This document shows, piece after piece, positions 60,791-64,000 of a DNA stretch of 64,000 bases. Position 1 is the stretch's first letter. Each line of letters begins with the position of its first letter. Position numbers and translations under genes: made by a program. Under the pieces are notes generated by a model, which did no database searches, was not told the DNA's origin, and saw only the letters and a list, made by a program, of their open reading frames with translations. Source of the stretch: Bacteriovorax stolpii (lineage in GTDB: Bacteria; Bdellovibrionota; Bacteriovoracia; Bacteriovoracales; Bacteriovoracaceae); contig CAMCYI010000018.1 in the NCBI GenBank assembly GCA_945883845.1, positions 1 to 64,000 on the forward strand, given 5' to 3'.

Positions 60791-61691
60791 ACTTTCCTCC
60801 GAACATTTTCTCTGTTGCTCCACGATTGAGAGCTTCTTCTTTTGTCATGAGTTCAAAGACACCCTGATGGCGGAACAAGACGTTGTGCCAGGGAGTGGCC
60901 CATCTTTGCGCCTCTTTCACCAGTTTGATACCAAACTTCTGGCTTTCGAGTGCGTGAGGATGGATGGAAAGGCGTAAAGCTTCAGGAAAATAATTCAAAA
61001 GAAGCTGAGACCACGCATCCGAGCGTCTCATGAGCTCGTATGTTCTGACTTTCATTTCCTTGTGAATCTGGCTTTTAGAAAGAGTGCTTCTCCCCTTCTG
61101 ATCTTCCACCATGAACCGATGCATTCCATTGTAAAGTTTAACGGACTCCATATCCGTCAACACTTTCACACGCACCTGTTCAAGTGTGCTGGCAAACTCA
61201 GAAAGAAGGCGCTCTCTCAAAACAGCGGGTGCCATTCCCGGATGAACATCATCCATGGAAAAGGTCAGTAGGTGATGAAGATTAAACTCGCGGATGATTT
61301 CTTCAATGCCGGCGCCGTAAGCATCAATATGCTCGTCACTAACATCAACAACATCACTAAAAACTCTTCCATCAGAACAGATAATGATTTCAGCACCCGG
61401 AGCGTAATGAGTACCAATTTCTTCACACATCTTTTGCAGGTTCATGAGAGAAACGACTTCTCCAAGATCTGGAAGAATGCCAGAAGTCTTTAAAGGACTC
61501 GGGCTCTTTGCCGGAAAGGCCGGTAATAAGAAAGTCAGTTTTTTTCCAAGACTCATATGCTGAGCAATGCGGGTGAATGTAGGAATGATGGCCTGGCGTT
61601 TATAATCTTCATGTGGCGAATGTTTCAAAAGGATCCTGAAGATCTCAGTTTCAGCATTTGTCGAATTCAGATTTATTTGTTCAGCATTCAT
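60771..61691 (-). CDS. isnA: Isocyanide synthase, IsnA/PvcA/DIT1 family
   Basis: A 306-residue isonitrile synthase. These enzymes convert the amino group of an aromatic amino acid (tyrosine or tryptophan) to an isonitrile using ribulose-5-phosphate as the carbon source. Family features are visible: LPAFPAKSPSPLKTSG-like N-terminal block, the long block LPDLGEVVSLMNLQKMCEEI leading to YAPGAEIIICSDGRVFSDV, and the C-terminal RLSIHPHALESQKFGIKL. The substrate cannot be called by eye. GGAGG lies 5 bases before the ATG. It is the first gene of the unit and divergent from a LysR regulator. Confidence 0.93.
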   Translation of the reverse strand: MNAEQINLNSTNAETEIFRILLKHSPHEDYKRQAIIPTFTRIAQHMSLGKKLTFLLPAFPAKSPSPLKTSGILPDLGEVVSLMNLQKMCEEIGTHYAPGAEIIICSDGRVFSDVVDVSDEHIDAYGAGIEEIIREFNLHHLLTFSMDDVHPGMAPAVLRERLLSEFASTLEQVRVKVLTDMESVKLYNGMHRFMVEDQKGRSTLSKSQIHKEMKVRTYELMRRSDAWSQLLLNYFPEALRLSIHPHALESQKFGIKLVKEAQRWATPWHNVLFRHQGVFELMTKEEALNRGATEKMFGGKYAYFEL

Positions 61692-61745
61692 GGTTTCCTC
61701 CGTTTCATCTTTTCTATTGATAAATCAAAAGAAGTATTTTAAAAA

Positions 61746-61780
61746 TGTTATGTACTCAATATTCAGCATAGGTAATAACA
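61746..61780. promoter_or_regulatory. Candidate LysR-binding region between isnA and the LysR gene
   Basis: The 90-base divergent gap contains the inverted repeat TGTTAT (61746-61751) and ATAACA (61775-61780), plus a second one TTGAT-AA-ATCAA to its left. LysR regulators often bind interrupted inverted repeats of T-N11-A form and act on both divergent promoters. Two LysR sites, one for recognition and one for activation, would fit this small gap. Confidence 0.4.
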
Positions 61781-61781
61781 T

Positions 61782-62597
61782 ATGAGCCTTACATTCAAAG
61801 ACCTTGAGAATTTCATCACAACTGCCCATTCCCGAACGCTTTCTGAGGCGTCTGAGAAGCTTGATATGGCCCAGCCTTCTCTCTCTTTAGGTATCAAGAA
61901 GCTTGAAGAAGAACTGGGTCTTCCACTTTTCACTCGGGGCCGTTCAGGAATTAAGCTGACTCCACAGGGTAAAAGCATTCTTCCGCAAGCTGAAGAAGCT
62001 ATCCGCCTCTTAAAAGTGATCAAAGGCAAACCGGAGAACATGCGCTTCAAGATCGGATGTCACCACTCGGTGGGAATGTTCATCCTGGGCCCGTTCCTTA
62101 AGGCCATGCACAAGACAGCTCCCGGGATTAATCTCGAGATCGTAAATGGATCTTCCTATGACATTAATAAGAAAGTGGCAGAGGGAGAGATTGATTTCGG
62201 AGTCGTGATGAACCCGTTGCCGATACCGGGACTCATTACCCGTTTTATCGGAGAAGATGAAGTTTGCGTGTGGGAATCTAAAAATCGCTATCAGGATAAG
62301 CTCATCTATAATCCCAATATGATTCAGGCGACGAGCATTCTCTCACGCTGGAAAGCTGCGCCCGAGGCCCGTATCGAAGTTCCGAATCTCGAGCTTATTA
62401 CCCATCTTATTGAATCTGGTGCCGGCATGGGCATTCTTCCTTCTCAGGTCGTGAAGGCCCAACGTTTTAATTTGCGGAAAGTGCCCGACTCCCCCAGCTT
62501 TAAAGATAAACTAGCACTCGTTTGCTACCCGGAAATGATTAAATCCTCTGAAGGGAAAATGATTTTTGAAGAACTCAAGCAGTCCTATAGACCATAG
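61782..62597 (+). CDS. LysR-family regulator of the isonitrile locus
   Basis: A 271-residue LysR protein, slightly short. N-terminal winged HTH (LENFITTAHSRTLSEASEKL, then AQPSLSLGIKKLEEELGLPL), then the effector domain with MRFKIGCHHSVGMFILGPFL opening it. Directly divergent from isnA, with only 90 bases between, so it very probably controls the isonitrile genes and perhaps the glycosyltransferase downstream. A small inverted repeat (CCATAG/CTATGG, 62592-62611) overlaps its stop. Confidence 0.9.
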   Translation: MSLTFKDLENFITTAHSRTLSEASEKLDMAQPSLSLGIKKLEEELGLPLFTRGRSGIKLTPQGKSILPQAEEAIRLLKVIKGKPENMRFKIGCHHSVGMFILGPFLKAMHKTAPGINLEIVNGSSYDINKKVAEGEIDFGVVMNPLPIPGLITRFIGEDEVCVWESKNRYQDKLIYNPNMIQATSILSRWKAAPEARIEVPNLELITHLIESGAGMGILPSQVVKAQRFNLRKVPDSPSFKDKLALVCYPEMIKSSEGKMIFEELKQSYRP

Positions 62598-62666
62598 GTT
62601 TTAGACTATGGCATGAATGGTTTTTCATGGATTCTTCCATTGAGCTATTTGTGGAATAAAGTGATC

Positions 62667-63839
62667 ATGAAAGTGATCATTTATAACATTTTCGGCCTCG
62701 GACACATCAACCCCACCCTACCCTTAGTTCGCTCGCTCGTTGCGAAGGGTGTTCAGGTGATCTACCACACATCTCCGGAACGCAAGGCCCTGATCGAATC
62801 GACGGGTGCAGAGTGGAGAAACTACGGCCGCGATGACTACAAGGCAGCCGATTACAATCCCGGAAAAAACTTTGTTCTACAGACACTTCCGGCCGCAATG
62901 GGACTTTACCCAATTCTAAGTGAAGAGCTTGAAAAAGAAAAACCAGACCTCATCCTATACGATTCCATGGCACCTTGGGGCCGGATTTTAGCACACACAC
63001 ATCGCATTCCTTCAGTCTGTCTTGTCACCACGATGGCACTGTCTCTGATAGAAAAGCGTAAAATGCTGATGAGTAATGCAGTAGTCATTGATGACTTGAA
63101 TATAGAAATACTCAAAAAACTAAAAAATGATTTTCAACTTGATCTGGATTTCGAATGTGTTCTCGGGACATATCATGACTGTAATATTGTATTCTCTTCA
63201 AAAAATGTAAACCCACCACTCGATGAACTTAAATCCAGCCATTTCCATTTCGTAGGCGGAGCTACCGGATTAGAAACTCTGCAATTGCTTCATTCAATCC
63301 TCCCTGACGATAAAAAAAGAAAGGTCATAACCATGGCCTTAGGAACCATTATCCCGTTCGAAGATCCATCAGTGATCGAATGGTATAAAACTGTGATTCG
63401 TACATTCTCTTCAGACCGAAGATTTCATCTGATCGTAGCGATTCCCAATGATGAGATCAGGCTTAAGGTCGGTCCATTGTCTCCACAGGTGAGAGTTGTT
63501 CAGCGGATTCCTCAGCAGGAAGTTCTGAAGCATACAAGTGTGTTCATTCATCATGGGGGAATGAACAGTGTCAGCGAAGGAATTGCAGCAGGTGTTCCCA
63601 TGCTCGTCATTCCTCATTCCTACGATCAATTTACAAATGCCGCTAGAGTTGTAGAACTTGAGGCCGGACATATGATTCGCCGTGAAGAGCTGACGGAACA
63701 AAATGTACGTGAGAAAGTTCTGGATTTGATGTTCTCACCGAAAATTCAAAGCAAGATATGCCGTCTTAAAGATGAAACTAATCAAATCATCAGGGCCATC
63801 GATCCAGCTTCGATTATCCTTGAGAGAATTTCATGTTGA
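62667..63839 (+). CDS. GT1-family glycosyltransferase of the isonitrile locus
   Basis: A 390-residue GT-B fold enzyme resembling macrolide and flavonoid UGTs. The N-terminal acceptor domain starts with IFGLGHINPTLPLVRSL. The donor-binding region is HHGGMNSVSEGIAAGVPMLV (from residue ~295), ending in HSYDQFTNAARV (Asp-Gln motif for the sugar). A glycosyltransferase next to isnA/isnB is the pattern of rhabduscin-type loci. Start set at ATG 62667 at the beginning of the fold; a frame open from 62613 would add 18 hydrophobic residues. It ends with a 7-base overlap into the last gene. Confidence 0.88.
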   Translation: MKVIIYNIFGLGHINPTLPLVRSLVAKGVQVIYHTSPERKALIESTGAEWRNYGRDDYKAADYNPGKNFVLQTLPAAMGLYPILSEELEKEKPDLILYDSMAPWGRILAHTHRIPSVCLVTTMALSLIEKRKMLMSNAVVIDDLNIEILKKLKNDFQLDLDFECVLGTYHDCNIVFSSKNVNPPLDELKSSHFHFVGGATGLETLQLLHSILPDDKKRKVITMALGTIIPFEDPSVIEWYKTVIRTFSSDRRFHLIVAIPNDEIRLKVGPLSPQVRVVQRIPQQEVLKHTSVFIHHGGMNSVSEGIAAGVPMLVIPHSYDQFTNAARVVELEAGHMIRREELTEQNVREKVLDLMFSPKIQSKICRLKDETNQIIRAIDPASIILERISC

Positions 63840-64000
63840 AGAATAATCTCATTCTTGAGCATTGGTTTGGTGAAATCGAACTCACAGAGGCGTATTACTC
63901 TCAAAAAATTCCCTGGTGGTTTTTCGGCAGGAATCCTGAACTGGATGAGTACTGCTTTCATGCTCTTCAGCAACGTTCTCAGTTCAAAGAAGAAGAGCTC
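63833..64000 (+). CDS. DUF924-family protein, N-terminal part (runs off right edge)
   Basis: The first 56 residues of a gene that leaves the window. The opening ILEHWFGEIELTEAYY, with KIPWWFFGRNPELDEYCF after it, resembles DUF924 proteins (TPR-like, of unknown function). It overlaps the glycosyltransferase stop by 7 bases and so may belong to the same transcript, but a link with isonitrile synthesis is not evident. Confidence 0.65.
   Translation, partial: MLKNNLILEHWFGEIELTEAYYSQKIPWWFFGRNPELDEYCFHALQQRSQFKEEEL

Overview
The window reads as chromosome of a predatory or gliding member of the Bdellovibrionota, most likely the Bacteriovorax/Peredibacter side (class Bacteriovoracia). This is inferred from the gene set, not from a marker gene: an Agl-Glt-type gliding machine, many secreted proteases, abundant signal-peptide proteins of unknown function, a eukaryote-like class Ia ribonucleotide reductase and a Bacteroidetes-type ABC-F protein. 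Genes are packed tightly on both strands, with many 4-base stop/start overlaps. No rRNA, tRNA, IS element, prophage or CRISPR array was seen.

Layout. 1-5.2 kb: nrdB-nrdA (nrdA runs off the left edge) with two NrdR-like boxes, dps, small unknown genes and a LysR regulator. 5.2-16.7 kb: a complete-looking gliding-type machine on the minus strand in two units. One runs TolQ, TolR, TolR, large TPR protein, TPR lipoprotein, FHA/TonB-like protein. The other runs VWA lipoprotein, outer-membrane barrel, TPR protein, small secreted protein. Both units start behind near-identical leader sequences. 17-24 kb: housekeeping (rlmN, tcdA, YkvA, a GreA-like factor, YchJ, hrpB). 24-31 kb: HNH protein, then a DabA/DabB-type inorganic-carbon uptake operon with an extra membrane subunit. 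31-35 kb: alpha/beta hydrolase, lone receiver and an oversized ABC1/UbiB-like kinase, followed by a hairpin-rich gap that may encode a structured RNA. 35-40 kb: metal efflux (DmeF-like), EamA exporter, acetyl- and acyltransferases, methyltransferase, phenylalanine hydroxylase.

40-47 kb is signalling-rich: two membrane histidine kinases, and between them a run of acyltransferase-like protein, haem-oxygenase-like diiron protein and OmpR-type regulator. This suggests a made-and-sensed small molecule, but that is inference. 44-59 kb holds secreted hydrolases (trypsin-like, papain-like, transglutaminase-elicitor-like, a GDPD, and a subtilase with P-domain plus a small partner gene), an ABC-F protein, BI-1 and membrane proteins.

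58.9-64 kb is a compact isonitrile biosynthesis locus: isocyanide synthase (IsnA), Fe/2OG dioxygenase (IsnB) and cytochrome P450, divergent from a LysR regulator and a GT1-family glycosyltransferase. The layout recalls the rhabduscin-type glycosylated vinyl isonitriles, with a P450 added. This locus, the duplicated leader of the gliding machine and the 41.6-43.7 kb signalling operon are the strongest candidates for new biology.
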